Source of the DNA: Diphasiastrum complanatum
Lineage: Eukaryota; Streptophyta; Lycopodiopsida; Lycopodiales; Lycopodiaceae
Direction: 5' to 3'
Assembly: GCA_029204225.1 (NCBI GenBank)
Contig: CM055092.1
Span: 80,293,710-80,357,709, forward strand
Length of the DNA stretch: 64,000 bases
In this document: positions 23,361-34,907 of the stretch, one piece after another
Layout of the letters: every line of letters begins with the position of its first letter
How positions within the stretch are numbered: the first letter of the stretch is position 1
Translations under genes and position numbers: made by a program
The notes under the pieces: generated by a model
What the model was told of the DNA's origin: nothing
Seen by the model: the letters and a program-made list of their open reading frames with translations, nothing else
The model's database searches: none

Positions 23361-23363
<3 letters not shown>
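21615..23363. repeat. Dyad-rich minisatellite array
   Basis: About 1.75 kb built from variants of a few words: CATGTGGCAAGCCA, CATAGGCCTACCA, CATAGGCTTGTGTGGCAAGCC and AACCAAGCTCTACCA. Longer blocks end with GAGTGGACCTAGAGAGAGAG-like text starting near 21937, 22145, 22463, 22896, 23083 and 23355, so the higher-order period is irregular (about 190-430 bp). Many words are palindromic or nearly so (TAGGCCTA, TGCCACATGGCA). CACGTG occurs at 22184, 22209, 22336, 22361 and 22620. Open frames across it merely repeat the motif and are not genes. The last ~320 bases are duplicated at 29183-29501. Confidence 0.85.

Positions 23364-23438
<75 letters not shown>
23364..23438. repeat. (GA)n microsatellite
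   Basis: About 75 bases of GA, one interruption (GCGAG) near its end. It directly closes the minisatellite array. Confidence 0.95.
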
Positions 23439-23872
23439 TTTGTGAGAGAGACCCACTAGGCTTGCATTTTGAAGCCTTCCCAGCCCTTCACAACCGATTT
23501 TTCTTTCATAGAAATGCATTTTTATTTTAGCTTTTCCCGTGGAAAGACTGATAATTTAAAAAATCCTTACATCACACTTCAAATTCTTGATAATTAAAGT
23601 CCCATTTGTTTAACACCTTTCACCATGAAAGTATGTACATGCACTTCAAAACACTATGTGTGTTGGTAAAGGGTAATTTGAATTTGGAGTGGGCCCCTTA
23701 GATGCATGCTTGGGGAGGAAGCCCATGCATCTTTTTAACACATACATCCATCCTCCTTCCCAAATTTTTTAGTTAAAAAAGGGTGAGGAAAGGAGGATGC
23801 TTGGGCCCCTCAACCATGCATACAAAAGTGTATGTAAGTTTAAATATATATATAGATATATATGTGCTTGCG

Positions 23873-23877
23873 GCGCG

Positions 23878-23926
<49 letters not shown>

Positions 23927-23951
23927 TCACTCACTCACTCACTCACTCACA
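23873..23951. repeat. Compound (GC)n(AC)n(TCAC)n microsatellite
   Basis: GC repeats lead into about 37 bases of AC, then about seven CTCA units. About 50 bases are strictly alternating purine-pyrimidine. A shorter form is in A2 near 30004-30060. Confidence 0.92.
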
Positions 23952-24807
23952 TTAAAACAAAGAGAAAGAGGGAGAGGGAGAGGGAACTAGAGAAGAGAGA
24001 AGAACGCAGCATATATATTAATTAGCAATTTTCCAATATAAGAAAATCATTTTATGATTCCATACTCTCTCTTCTATGTTGACCCCCACTACTTTACATG
24101 AGTGAGAGGCGAGTCCCACCAATATCAGGAGAGTGTTAGTTGAAGCGATGAAGAGTGAAAGTTGAGTGTTTTATTAAATAGTCAATGGTTAGTGCTTAGT
24201 GAAGAGTGAAAGGTGAGCTGAAAAAGGTCTAGTTGAAGGTGATAAATCCATAAGCTTTCAAGGGAGAAGGGTAAAGCGCATAAGAGGGACATGCAATACC
24301 ATTGAGAAAGTATATATGCAATACTAAAATGTAATAAATATGCTTGAGCTTTACTTTCATTTAGATTTCTATCTAAATTCAAAACCAGTTACGGACTACA
24401 GGATACAAGCCTACTGGGCTACTTGTATATTTCTGGTTACGCATTTTATATTAGTCATGCACAGGCCCCAGAGCCTTTTTATATGCTTATGACCCGCACT
24501 GGGTCCTTTTTTATGACATTGACTGGCCTTGGGCCCTTATTATATGGTTATATGTGGAGTGGGGCCCCGTAGGAGGGCGCACTTTTCCCTCCACATTTTG
24601 CCTCCCTTTACTTTTGAATTCCTATTTTAGGGTTCATTGGTAGGGTATTTATAGGGGCATTTATATACTCATTTTTCAAATTATTGATTGGTATTGTTTG
24701 GGCTCTTCGTGGGAGAACCTATTGTCGTGTCTATTGCTTGTAGGGCTTTAGTCTATTGCTGTCTTTTATGCTTCATTGATTCAACACCTGAGATTTTGAT
24801 CATAACT

Positions 24808-24819
24808 TGGTATCAGAGC
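24808..24819 (+). promoter_or_regulatory. copia-type primer-binding site in A1
   Basis: Exact TGGTATCAGAGC, preceded by what may be an LTR end (TTTGATCATAAC). The LTR start is not clear; a TATA-like TATTTATAG lies near 24646. No gag follows, so repeat A contains a copia leader without its genes. Confidence 0.6.
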
Positions 24820-26769
24820 ACTTTCTTGATTGTTGATTTTTAGATCTGATTTTTTGATTGGGTGCCCAGTTTCCTTGCTGATTTTTCTCTCTTTGCTGAG
24901 GGCTTTCGTCTCTTTGCTTCAACAACATTCAACACAGTTTGGAGGAGGACCAACTCCCATCAGAGCATTTTCCTTGGCGAAGCTTTAGCAGATAGTGAGT
25001 GGAAGTACTTCCGCTTAATTTGGCAGCCGGAATTTTTTTTTTTTTTTTTTGGGCAGATTATTTCCGGCACCCAAGTTCCAAATCCTTTTCCCTCTTTTTC
25101 AGAAACAACCATTGAGAAGTGTTCAAAAACACCGTTAAAATTGAACAATGCACAGGTAAAGTGGAATGGAGCAACAAGTGCAGAGGACGAGTAAACAGAG
25201 GGGAAGTGTTGAAAAACACAGAGAAGAAAGCCACAACATATCAAAAGGAGGGAGGCAACAAAGTAGAGAAGACCAAGGGGTAGCTCTGAGAAGAGAAACA
25301 AAGTGGTTCCTGCAAAAATTCTGAGAACAAGGAAGTAGAAACCCTAAACATAATAGAGTTCTCTGACAAACCCATTTAGCCGGAAGCCTGATGCAGCCGT
25401 GGCTACTACCTTCTAAAGCAAGACCAAGAGTAACTAATCTGTCCAGATCAAAGCGGGTTCTGCAAAACAACTAATCCACTAAGCAGAATAACCTATTCTG
25501 AATAAAAAACTCTGCCAAAATCACTCAGCCGTCAACCTGAAACAGCTACACCTCCTGTCTTCTAAAGCAAGACCGTGAGTAACTTAATTTGCAAGAGCAA
25601 AGTAGAAAGGTAGTTGGGGAATAGATGAGGGGCAAGCAATTAGAGATAGCTGCCAATCCGCTACCAATTCCGCATTTCCGCTCCTCCGCTCCTCCCTGCC
25701 CATATTGGTAGGCTTTCCAAAACTCATAGCAATATATTCAAATGATGTTTTGAGCGTAAGATATATGGAGATAGACTTTTTACCGAGAAGATATGACTTT
25801 TTAGCAATAAGATATATGAAGATAGATGTTTTAGTGATCCCTATTAGTTTTTATCAAAATAAGTCATAAAAACTGAATATAGTTGTGACAACGATGCAAA
25901 ATAAACTTGAAATATAAGCTTAATTTAACAGAATTTTATGATTAATATTTATTCATAATTATCTATAATACTTGCATATTATTTTCTACAACTTATTTAA
26001 AAATTTACTCACTAATTATTATTTAGTTTATGCTACTGAATTAGACATGTCAAAATCATAACAAACTTAAAATTAAATTTTTGTAAACTTAATATTAATT
26101 TAATAGCAATCTTGAGATATAAGCTTTTTTAGATTGCTTCTAAATATTGTGATATTTACAACGATAAATTAATATTTAGACAACTATAAGAATTTCAATC
26201 CATGTCGATAACTTGTATAAAAATCATAGAATACAATGATAAATAGATTGTTGTCTCAATCGACATTTGTTGAATAATATTTTGAAATATAAAAAAAATT
26301 CAATATATATATTTTTAGTTATATTTCAAATTTTCTAACGAAAGAGTTTTTTATTTTAAGAAAATTTATGGATTAGAAACAAAATTAGCTATCAAAAGAC
26401 CTTTGGTATATTATAAATAAACATTTTATATGAAATTTAATATCTATATCAGATTAATAAATCAGATAATATATAAAAGTAACACGTGCTTTTTTACTTG
26501 TCTTTTTTGGTCTTTGATGAAGATGATTGTTGACCATCACCATCGTAAGAGTCGCCTCCTCAAGATCCTGCTTACAAGACAAAACAATAGAGAACACACT
26601 GTTGGAGAAACCACCCAAGTAAAAGCAACCAATCAATCTCTAGAAGCTTCACCCCCAAGCCGAGGAACAAAAAGCATGAGAGTAGAGGGAGATCCTAGCA
26701 ATGAATCAATCCTACAAGCATTAAATTCTAAAGAGATACTACTATTTCCTCTTGTTCAGCTAACATGGC

Positions 26770-27480
26770 ACTTCTTCATTTGTTTTCTCACCAGACCTTT
26801 TTCCAGCACTTGCAAAATGGCCAGTTTTTTAACAGTAGTTGCACTTGGCTCCTTCCTCCTTGTTGTGCTCTCCCTTGCTTTTGACTAGGTTTCTCTTGGT
26901 TGCCACATAAACGGCAGTGTCATTCCCATTGTGTGAGCCTTCAGAGGATAGACCTTTGCGCCTTAGTTCTTCTTGGAGCAGAGCTGTCTTGATGCTTGTA
27001 ATGTCATGAGTATGACCAATGTTTCCAAAAATGGAGGTTAACTGAGCAAAGGACTTCGGCATATGAAGCAGTGACACAAGAGCTTCATACTCTTTTATCT
27101 CTAATCCGATTGTAGCCATTTGGTCAATAATTGCTTGAAGCTTTAAGAAATGATCTGCCATAGATTCTCCTTATGACATTTTTAGCAGTATTAGGTTTTT
27201 TTTAAATGAAGCTGATTTGCTACAGTCTTTACTTCAAATGTGGCTTGCATCCCATTCCACGCTTCTGTTGTAGTTAGCCTTGCTAACATGCAGTAGCTGG
27301 TTGTCACACATGCTCAAAAGGATCAAGGCTGTGGCTTTATTGTATTTTCTAATCCAGTCTTTTGTTTCTTGCATTGCAGGCTCTCTGGTTTTTGTTCATC
27401 ACCATTTGTGATCTCCCACAAATCTCTTTCAAGGAGGATGATTTGCATGTTCAGTTTCTAGAGGTGAAAGTTCTCCATTG
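26770..27480 (-). pseudogene. copia gag fragment with decayed zinc knuckle
   Basis: On the minus strand, from about 27480: KDWIRKYNKATALILLSM, a decayed VEWDASHI segment, then MADHFLKLQAIIDQMATIGL (27161 down), YEALVSLLHMPKSFAQL, ALLQEELRRKG and, past KRNLVKSKGEHN, the start of a knuckle (CNYC, stop, KTGHFASAG) that lacks its last Cys. This is the UBN2-type Gag of plant copia elements. It has stops both upstream and inside the knuckle and no protease after it. It is a different family from copia C. Confidence 0.83.
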
Positions 27481-27603
27481 AAATTCTCTATCACCTTGGA
27501 ATCCCTGGTGGTGTGTGGAGATCAGAGAGGCGACAGCCTGGAAGGAGAGAGCACATAGTGCCTGAGCAAATGAGTAGAGAGCCTGAGCACATGCGTAGAG
27601 GGG

Positions 27604-27773
<170 letters not shown>

Positions 27774-27849
27774 CCGGTAGCTAGTTACATTGGTTGAGAC
27801 CCTAGAAACATTTATCCTAGAAACCGGCATTACCGGTCACTGCTTATTG

Positions 27850-28461
27850 ATGACTGGATGATGTAGGTTAGTGCATGTGTGGGCCCGTAACCTTTGTGGG
27901 TTGATTAACTACCTAGGAGAGAGAGAGAGAACATCACATAGCTAGGTTGTAAGAAAATGGTGTTGTACTGTGACAGCCTCTCAAACTTGTTAATATAAGG
28001 TAGTAACAGGTTACATGCAAAGAAATGCGTACTACGGATTGACACAAGTTCACAGACTAATTGCTGATGTCAAGAAACACAATAAACACAAATGTGTTTG
28101 GTTTGATACGAACAGAATGGTTTTTGCAGCCATGGAATAGGCACAAGCAATCCCTCTGTACCCCTAGAAGTCGATTTATGTTTTTTATATCTTTGGTCAA
28201 ATACTTTCAATGCTACACTAGCAAATGTTATTTTTATAGCATTTCTAGCATCCCAATCCATTGATTCGGTCAAGGATTCAAAACAAAACATGTGTTGGAT
28301 ATACACTATTGGAGTATCATGCTCGATTAGCGCTACAAAAGACAATTGAAAGAAGAGAACCATGTTGAAAATATAAAATTGAATGATGAGGTGGGCGAGT
28401 TCTTACAAGAGATGTTCTCACGGTTCCTCTCTCTCTCTCTCTCACTCATGGTTCTCACGAT

Positions 28462-28507
<46 letters not shown>

Positions 28508-28519
28508 ACGGTTCTCACG

Positions 28520-28557
<38 letters not shown>

Positions 28558-28578
28558 GGTTCTCTTGGTTCTCACAAT

Positions 28579-28635
<57 letters not shown>

Positions 28636-29182
28636 CTCTCTCGGATGCTCTCCCACATGATGGCTCTCAACGGTTCTCACGGTTCTCAACGGCTCTCCCT
28701 CTCCCTCTCTCAACGACTCTCCCTCACTATTTGTCAACGGTTCTCACAATTCTCAACAGTTCTCACGGTTCTCGCGGTCCTATGCGGTCAACAACGGTCC
28801 AAAGGGTGGTTCTTTGCGGTGAAAATGTAGTGAAATGCGGTGAAAATGGGGTCGTTTGCGGTGAAATGCATGGCCTAAAGGACCAGAAATGGCCTAAATG
28901 CGGTCCCTATGCGGGATGAAGGGAGGGGCCGCAAACACCTCCTTTGTTGTCATTTGGGAGGGGCCGCATAGGACGATATGTCATGGATATCGATATCATA
29001 GTCAACCTGTTGATGATGCCACCACTCCGAGGCTGAACGAAGACATGCTGGAAGAAATAGAGCAAATGGCATTATTGAAATACCAAGGCCCGCAGATCAA
29101 AGGTTCGTAAGGAGGAAGTTATTTGGTAAGCCGCAAATAACCAAAAGAGTATCTCCAGAGACACGGACTGCAACCAACGGAA
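27850..29182 (+). repeat. Repeat B, unit 1 (B1)
   Basis: It recurs as B2 in two parts (32878-33185 and 35583-36651). It contains three CT tracts separated by GGTTCTCAC words (28437-28640), a run of CAACGGTTCTCA-type words (28660-28800), TGCGGTGAAAATG repeats (28810-28870), and a short open stretch (VDDATTPRLNEDMLEEIEQM near 29007) that I cannot assign. The block ends CAACGGAA at the start of A2. Confidence 0.88.
28437..28640. repeat. CT tracts with GGTTCTCAC spacers in B1
   Basis: CT runs at about 28463-28503, 28522-28555 and 28580-28640, separated by variants of CTCACGGTTCTCACGATG. The spacers share a 9-base unit with the DNA downstream, so the CT runs probably grew from it. Confidence 0.9.
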
Positions 29183-29498
29183 GCTTGTGTGGCAAGCCAA
29201 CCAAGCTTTGCCATATAGGCTTGAGTGGACCTAGAGAGAGAGAGAGCTGGCGCTCACAAGTTACCACATGGCAAGCCACGTAGGCATATCATGAGACAAA
29301 CCATGCAGGCTTGGGCCTTGCCATGTGGCAAGCCATGTTGGCCTATCATAGGTTTGTGTGGCAAGTCATATAGGCATGACATAGGCTTGATGTCTGTCAT
29401 GCAAGCCTGTTGGAGTCTGCCACATAGGCTTGACATAGGCTTGTGTGGCAAGCCAATTAAGCTATGCACCAGTAGGATTGCCATGCAGGCTTGAGTGC

Positions 29499-29567
<69 letters not shown>

Positions 29568-32500
29568 GAGAGTTTGTGAGAGAGACCCACTAGGCTTGCA
29601 TTTTGAAGCCTTCCCAGCCCTTCACAACCGATTTTTCTTTCATAGAAATGCATTTTTATTTTAGCTTTTTTCGTGGAAAGACTGATAATTTAAAAAATCC
29701 TTAAAGCACCCATCAAATTCTTAATAATAAAAGTCCCATTTGTTTAATACCTTTCACCATGAAAGTTTGTACATGCACTTCAAAACACTATGTGTGTTGG
29801 TAAAGGGTAATTTGAATTTGAAGTGGGCCCCTTAGATCCATGCTTGGGGAGGAAGGCCATGCATCTTTTTACCCATACATCCATCCTCCTTCCCAAGTTT
29901 TTTAGTTAAAAAATGGTGAGGGGAGGAGGATGCTTGGGCCCCTCAACCATGCATACAAAAGTGTATGTAAGTTTAAATATATATATAGATATATATGTGC
30001 TTGCGGCGCGCGCATGCACACACACACACACACACACACTCACTCACTCACTCACTCACATTAAAACAAAGAGGGAGAGGGAGAGGGAAAGAGAGAAGAG
30101 AGAAGAACGCAACATATATATTAATTAGCAATTTCCTAATATAAGAAAATCATTTTATGATTCAATACTCTCTCTTCTATGTTGATCCCCACTACTTTAC
30201 ATGAGTGAGAGGTGAGTTCCACTAATATTAGGAGAGTGTTAGTTGAAGCGATGAATAGTGAAAATTGAGTGTTTTATTAAATAGTCAATGGTTAGTGCTT
30301 AGTGAAGAGTGAAAAGTAAGCTGAAAAAGGTCTAGTTGAAGGTGATAAATCCATAAGCTTTCAAGGGAGAAGGGTAAAGCGCAGAAGAGGGACATGCAAT
30401 ACCATTGAGCAAGTATATATGCAATACTAAAATGTAATAAATATGCTTGAGCTTTACTTTAATTTAGATTTCTATCTAAATTCAAAACCAGTTACAGACT
30501 ACAGGATACAGGCCTACTGGGGTACTCTGCATATATTCCGCAAGCCTCTTTACATTTACTGTTGGTTATGTATATTTCTGGTTACACATTTTATATTAGT
30601 CATGTACAGGGACCAGAGCCTTTTTATATGCTTATGACCCGCACTGGGTCCTTTTTTATGACATTGACTGGCCTTGGGCCCTTATTATATGGTTATATGT
30701 GGAGTGGGGGCTCGTAGGAGGGCGCACTATTTTCCCTCCACATTTTGCCTCCCTTTACTTTTGAATTCCTATTTTAGGGTTCATTGGTAGGGTATTTATA
30801 GGGGCAGTTATACACTCATTTTTCAGATTATTGATTGGTATTGTTTGGGCTCTTCGTGGGAGAATCTATTGTCTTGTCTATTGCTTGTAGGGCTTTAGTC
30901 TATTGCCGTCTTTTATGCTTCATTGATTCAACACCTGAGATTTTGATCATAACTTGGTATCAGAGCACTTTCCTGATTGTTGAATTTCAGACCTAATTTT
31001 TTGATTGGGTGCCCAGTTTCCTTGCTGATTTTTCTCTCTTTGTTGAGGGCTTTCGTCTCTTTGCTTCAGCAACATTCAGCACAATTTGGGGGAGGACCAA
31101 CTCCCATCAGAGCATTTTCCTTGGTGGAGCTTTAGCAGATAGTTAGCGGAAGTACTTCCTCTTAATTTGGCGGACGAAAAAATATATATATATATATATA
31201 TTTTTTTGGGCAGATTATTTCCGGCACCCAAGTTGCAAATCCTTTTCCCTCTTTTTCAGAAACAACCATTGAGAAGTGTTCAAAAACACCGTTAAAATTG
31301 AACAATGCACAAGTAAAGTGGAATGGAGCAACAAGTGCAGAGGACGAGTAAACAGAGGGGAAGTGTTGAAAAACACAGAGAAGGAAGCCACAACATATCA
31401 AAAGGAGGGGGGCAACAAAGTAGAGAAGACCAAGGGGTAGCTTTGAGAAGAGAAACAAAGTGGTTCCTGCAAAAATTCTGAGAACAAGGAAGTAGAAACC
31501 CTAAACATAATAGAGTTCTTTGACAAACCCATTTAGTCGCAAGCCTGATGCAGCCGTAGCTACTACCTTCTAAAGCAAGACCAAGAGTAACTAATCTGTC
31601 CAGATCAAAGCGGGTTCTACAAAACAACTAATCCACTAAGCAGAATAACCTATTCTGAATAAAAAACTCTGCCAAAATCACTCAACCGTTAGCCTGAAAC
31701 AGCTACACCTCCTGTCTTCTAAAGCAAGACCGTGAGTAACTTAATTTGCAAGAGCAAAGTAGAAAGGAAGTTGGGGAATAGATGAGGGGCAAGCAATTAG
31801 AGATAGCTGTCAATCCGCTACCAATTTCGCATTTCCGCTCCTCCGCTCCTCCTTGCTCATATTGGTAGGCTTTCCAAAACCCGTAGCAATATATTCAAAT
31901 GATGTTTTGAGCATAAGATGTACGGAGATAGACTTTTTACCGAGAAGATATGACTTTTTAGCAATAAGATATCTGAAGATAGATGTTTTAGTGATCACTA
32001 TTAGTTTTTATCAAAATAAGTCATAAAAATTGAATATAGTTGGGACAATGATGCAAAATAAACTTGAAATATAAGCTTAATTTAACAAAATTTTATGATT
32101 AATATTTATTCATAATTTTTTTTTATACTTGCATATTATTTTCTACGACTTATTTAAAAATTTACTCACTAATTATTGTTTAGTTTATGCTACTGAATTA
32201 GACATGTCAAAATCATAACAAACTTAATATTAAATTTTTGTAAACTTAATATTGATTTATTAGCAATCTTGAGATATAAGCTTCTTTAGATTGCTTCTAA
32301 ATATTGTGATATTTACAACGATAAATTAATATTTAGACAACTATAAGAATTTCAATCCATGTCGATAACTTGTATAAAAATCATAGAATACAATGATAAA
32401 TATTTTGTTGTCTCAATCGACATTTGTTGAATAATATTTTGAAATATAAAAAAAATTTAATATATATATTTTTTGTTATATTTCAAATTTTCAAACTACA

Positions 32501-32876
32501 AAGTTTTTTATTTTAAGAAAATTTATGGATTAAAAACAAAATTAGCTATCAAAAGACCTTTGGTATATTATAAATAAACATTTTATATGAATTTTAATAT
32601 CGATATCAGATTAATAAATCAGATAATATATAAAAATAACACGTGCTTTTTTACTTGTCTTTTTTGGTCTTTGATGAAGATGATTGTTGACCATCACCAT
32701 TGTAAGAGTCGCCTCCTCAAGATCCTGCTTACAAGACAAAACAATAGAGAACACATTGTTGGAGAAACCTCTCAACCAAGTAAAAGCAACCAATCAATCT
32801 CTAGAAGCTACACCCCCAAGCCGAGGAACAAAAAGCATGAGAGTAGAGGGAGATCCTAGCAATGAATCAATCCTCT
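29183..32876 (+). repeat. Repeat A, unit 2 (A2)
   Basis: It matches 23044-26719 (offset 6138 rising to 6157). It includes a GA tract (29502-29562), the compound microsatellite, a primer site at 30955-30966, an AT tract (31182-31201) absent from A1, and the AT-rich part. It follows B1 directly. Confidence 0.9.
30955..30966 (+). promoter_or_regulatory. copia-type primer-binding site in A2
   Basis: Exact TGGTATCAGAGC at the position equivalent to 24808 in A1. Confidence 0.6.
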
Positions 32877-32877
32877 C

Positions 32878-33185
32878 GATGATGTAGATTAGTGCATGTG
32901 TGTCCTTTGTGGGTTGATTAACTAGCTAGGAGAGAGAGAGAGAACATCACATAGCTAGGTTGTAAGAAAATGGTGCTGTAATGTGACAGCCTCTCAAACT
33001 TGTTAATATAAGGTACTAACAGGTTACATGCCAAGAAATGCGTACTACGGATTGACAGAAGTTCACAGACTGATTGCTGATGTCAAGAAACACAATAAAC
33101 ACAAATGTGTTTGTTTTGATACGAACAGAATGGTTTTTGCAGCCATGGAATAGGCACAAGCAATCCCTCCGTACCCCTAGAAGTC
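32878..33185 (+). repeat. Repeat B, unit 2, left part (B2)
   Basis: It matches about 27855-28172 of B1 up to CCCCTAGAAGTC, where the 2.4-kb expansin insertion begins. Confidence 0.88.
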
Positions 33186-33852
33186 TATTAAAGATCATTG
33201 CCCTCTTGGTGCCATCAACCATGAAGAGCAATGCATCAAGCAAACTGCCACCCACGCCCCCATCTCCTTAGAGCTACACATAACCACCTGTCTTCCTCGT
33301 TCAGCCCTCTCATCGTTCTCGGAGATTACCATCTCCTCTTCTCCTCTCAGCGGCAGCTTGTTTCAACAGCACCTTCATCACCAGCTCTGTTTCCTGATTC
33401 GGTCTTCTCATCGTTCTCGCGGATTGCCATCCTCTTCTTCTCCTCTCAGTCACAGCAGGAGCATCAGAAACGTGGCTACCTGCAGAAGCTGTAGTTGTGG
33501 TTGGTTTTGGGTGGTCGCAAACGTAAGAAAAATCACACGCAGCATTGCTATAAGTTAGAGTATTATTAGCGAGGAACTCTTGACGAGTCACGGGCAGCAG
33601 CGTGCTGAGCATTTCATTACGATCACTGATTCGGCTTATTGGAAGCTGTTGACGTTGCCAACTCAGCCGTGTGGTTGTAGTACCTTATGTGTGTCTGTAA
33701 TTTGTTACAGGACTATGGACCGTTTCACTGAATGGGTAAGTCATTCGCTTTAGTTTTGCAAGGAGAGAACGATTTATTTAACAGTATTGCGAATTTTGAT
33801 TTGCTTGACTCACTGCGAGTTTGATCTTCTGTATTCTGTTGGCTGAGATCAG

Positions 33853-34907
33853 GCGGTGCATGCGGATATGGCGATCTTTACAGCCAGGGTTACGGTACAA
33901 ACTCAACAGCACTGAGCACCGTACTTTTTGAAAACGGTACAGCTTGTGGAAGATGCTACGAAATCAAGTGTTCGAACGCCAACCAGTGGTGCAACCCTGG
34001 GAATCTTTCCGTGTTGGTTACAGCTACAAACTTTTGTCCTCCAAACGACTCCCTTCCAAATGACAATGGAGGTTGGTGCGATGTTCCCAGAAAGCACTTT
34101 GACATGTCACAGCCGGTGTTCTCCAAAATCGCTTATTGGCGTGCAGGCATTGTCCCTGTTCTCTATCGCAGGTAGCAATGATTTACAGTCAATTTATGGT
34201 TAGCAGAATAGGATGAACATTACAGTTCGAGCTTCCGAATGTTTCATATCTCATTTAACTTCACGTAAGTCACCACTCAAATTTAAGTGCTAGCATTAGC
34301 TTACCCTGCAACACGACTAGAAGTTACTCTAGCCTATACGCATTTGAATTTTGGTCTGTTCAACTTTGACATTGAGTTTATTTGCAGTCGATGATTGAGA
34401 ACTTCTGCTTGTACATTTCGACATTCGTTATTGTTGGGATAGATGCATTCAAATAGATAACGATGCGGCACTTTTAGAATCCCTGTAACATATTGAATTT
34501 CGTTAAAGGTGACAACTCTAGAGATTATAATTTATAAAACAAATTAGCGTGGACCTTTTGACGTTAGAACCTCTAAATACATCGTTAATGCATTATATAG
34601 AGTGCCATGCTACAAGCAAGGAGGCATCAATTTCACAATCAACGGCAATCCCTGGTTCAATTTCGTGCTGGTCAGCAATGTGGGTGGAGTGGGCGATATA
34701 TCTGCTGTTTCAGTTGAAGGCTACGGGACGGGCTGGATTAGCATGAAGCGAACCTGGGGCCAGAACTGGGAATGTGACACTGTGCTGGTGGGCCAAAGTC
34801 TATCCTTTCAAGTCACGACAGGGGACTGAAAGCAAGTCACCTCTCACGGTGTTGCTCCTTCAGATTGGCAATTTGGTCAAACGTTTAGTGGTAATCAGTT
34901 CTCCTGA
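33853..34907 (+). pseudogene. alpha-expansin, exons 2 and 3, premature stop
   Basis: Exon 2 (33853-34171) begins at the conserved MG|GACGYG junction and reads [20 protein letters not shown], then the Cys-rich part ([30 protein letters not shown]) and [15 protein letters not shown], which has the HFD motif of the GH45-like domain. Exon 3 (34601-34907) begins at the conserved R|VPC junction: VPCYKQGGINFTINGNPWFN, then the CBM63-like domain (NVGGVGDI, GTGWISMKRTWGQNW). Alpha-expansins are secreted, non-hydrolytic wall-loosening proteins. A TGA at 34827-34829, most simply a Gly codon changed by one base (TTGD-stop-KQVTS), cuts the last 25 residues; the frame then continues to WQFGQTFSGNQFS and a stop at 34905. 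Exon 1 with signal peptide is not found; a donor-like ATGG|GTAAG at 33732 is preceded in frame by a stop. Probably a recent pseudogene. Confidence 0.92.

Larger units (their letters stand above)
23044..26719 (+). repeat. Repeat A, unit 1 (A1)
   Basis: This 3.7-kb block recurs at 29183-32876 with scattered substitutions and microsatellite length changes. It includes the end of the minisatellite, a (GA)n tract, a GC/AC/TCAC compound microsatellite, an LTR-like leader with primer site (24808), and an AT-rich part (about 25750-26480). Its last ~165 bases also occur, altered, at 42449-42585. No intact gene is in it. Confidence 0.9.

Noticed and set aside
21615-23363. CRISPR-like array
   Set aside because: The repeat words are contiguous and degenerate, with no constant repeat length or unique spacers, and the DNA is a plant nuclear sequence.
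21616-23519. Minus-strand open frames with recurring GLPHKPM and HGLPHGK-like peptides
   Set aside because: They are translations of the minisatellite words. The frames are short, shift between blocks, and match no protein family I know.
24862-25470. Open frames of about 110 codons in repeat A (24862-25194 plus; 24960-25301 and 25135-25470 minus)
   Set aside because: They overlap each other on both strands, are not kept intact in A2 (31162-31627 differs in start and frame), and show no domain; they lie downstream of a copia primer site and are more likely leader DNA.
33310-33612. Minus-strand 100-codon frame upstream of the expansin
   Set aside because: It has low complexity from TCTCATCGTTCTC repeats and no recognisable motif.
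33719-33735. Candidate expansin exon 1 end (ATGG before GTAAG)
   Set aside because: The splice phase would fit, but an in-frame TGA precedes it and the expected HATFYGG and signal peptide codons are not found upstream.
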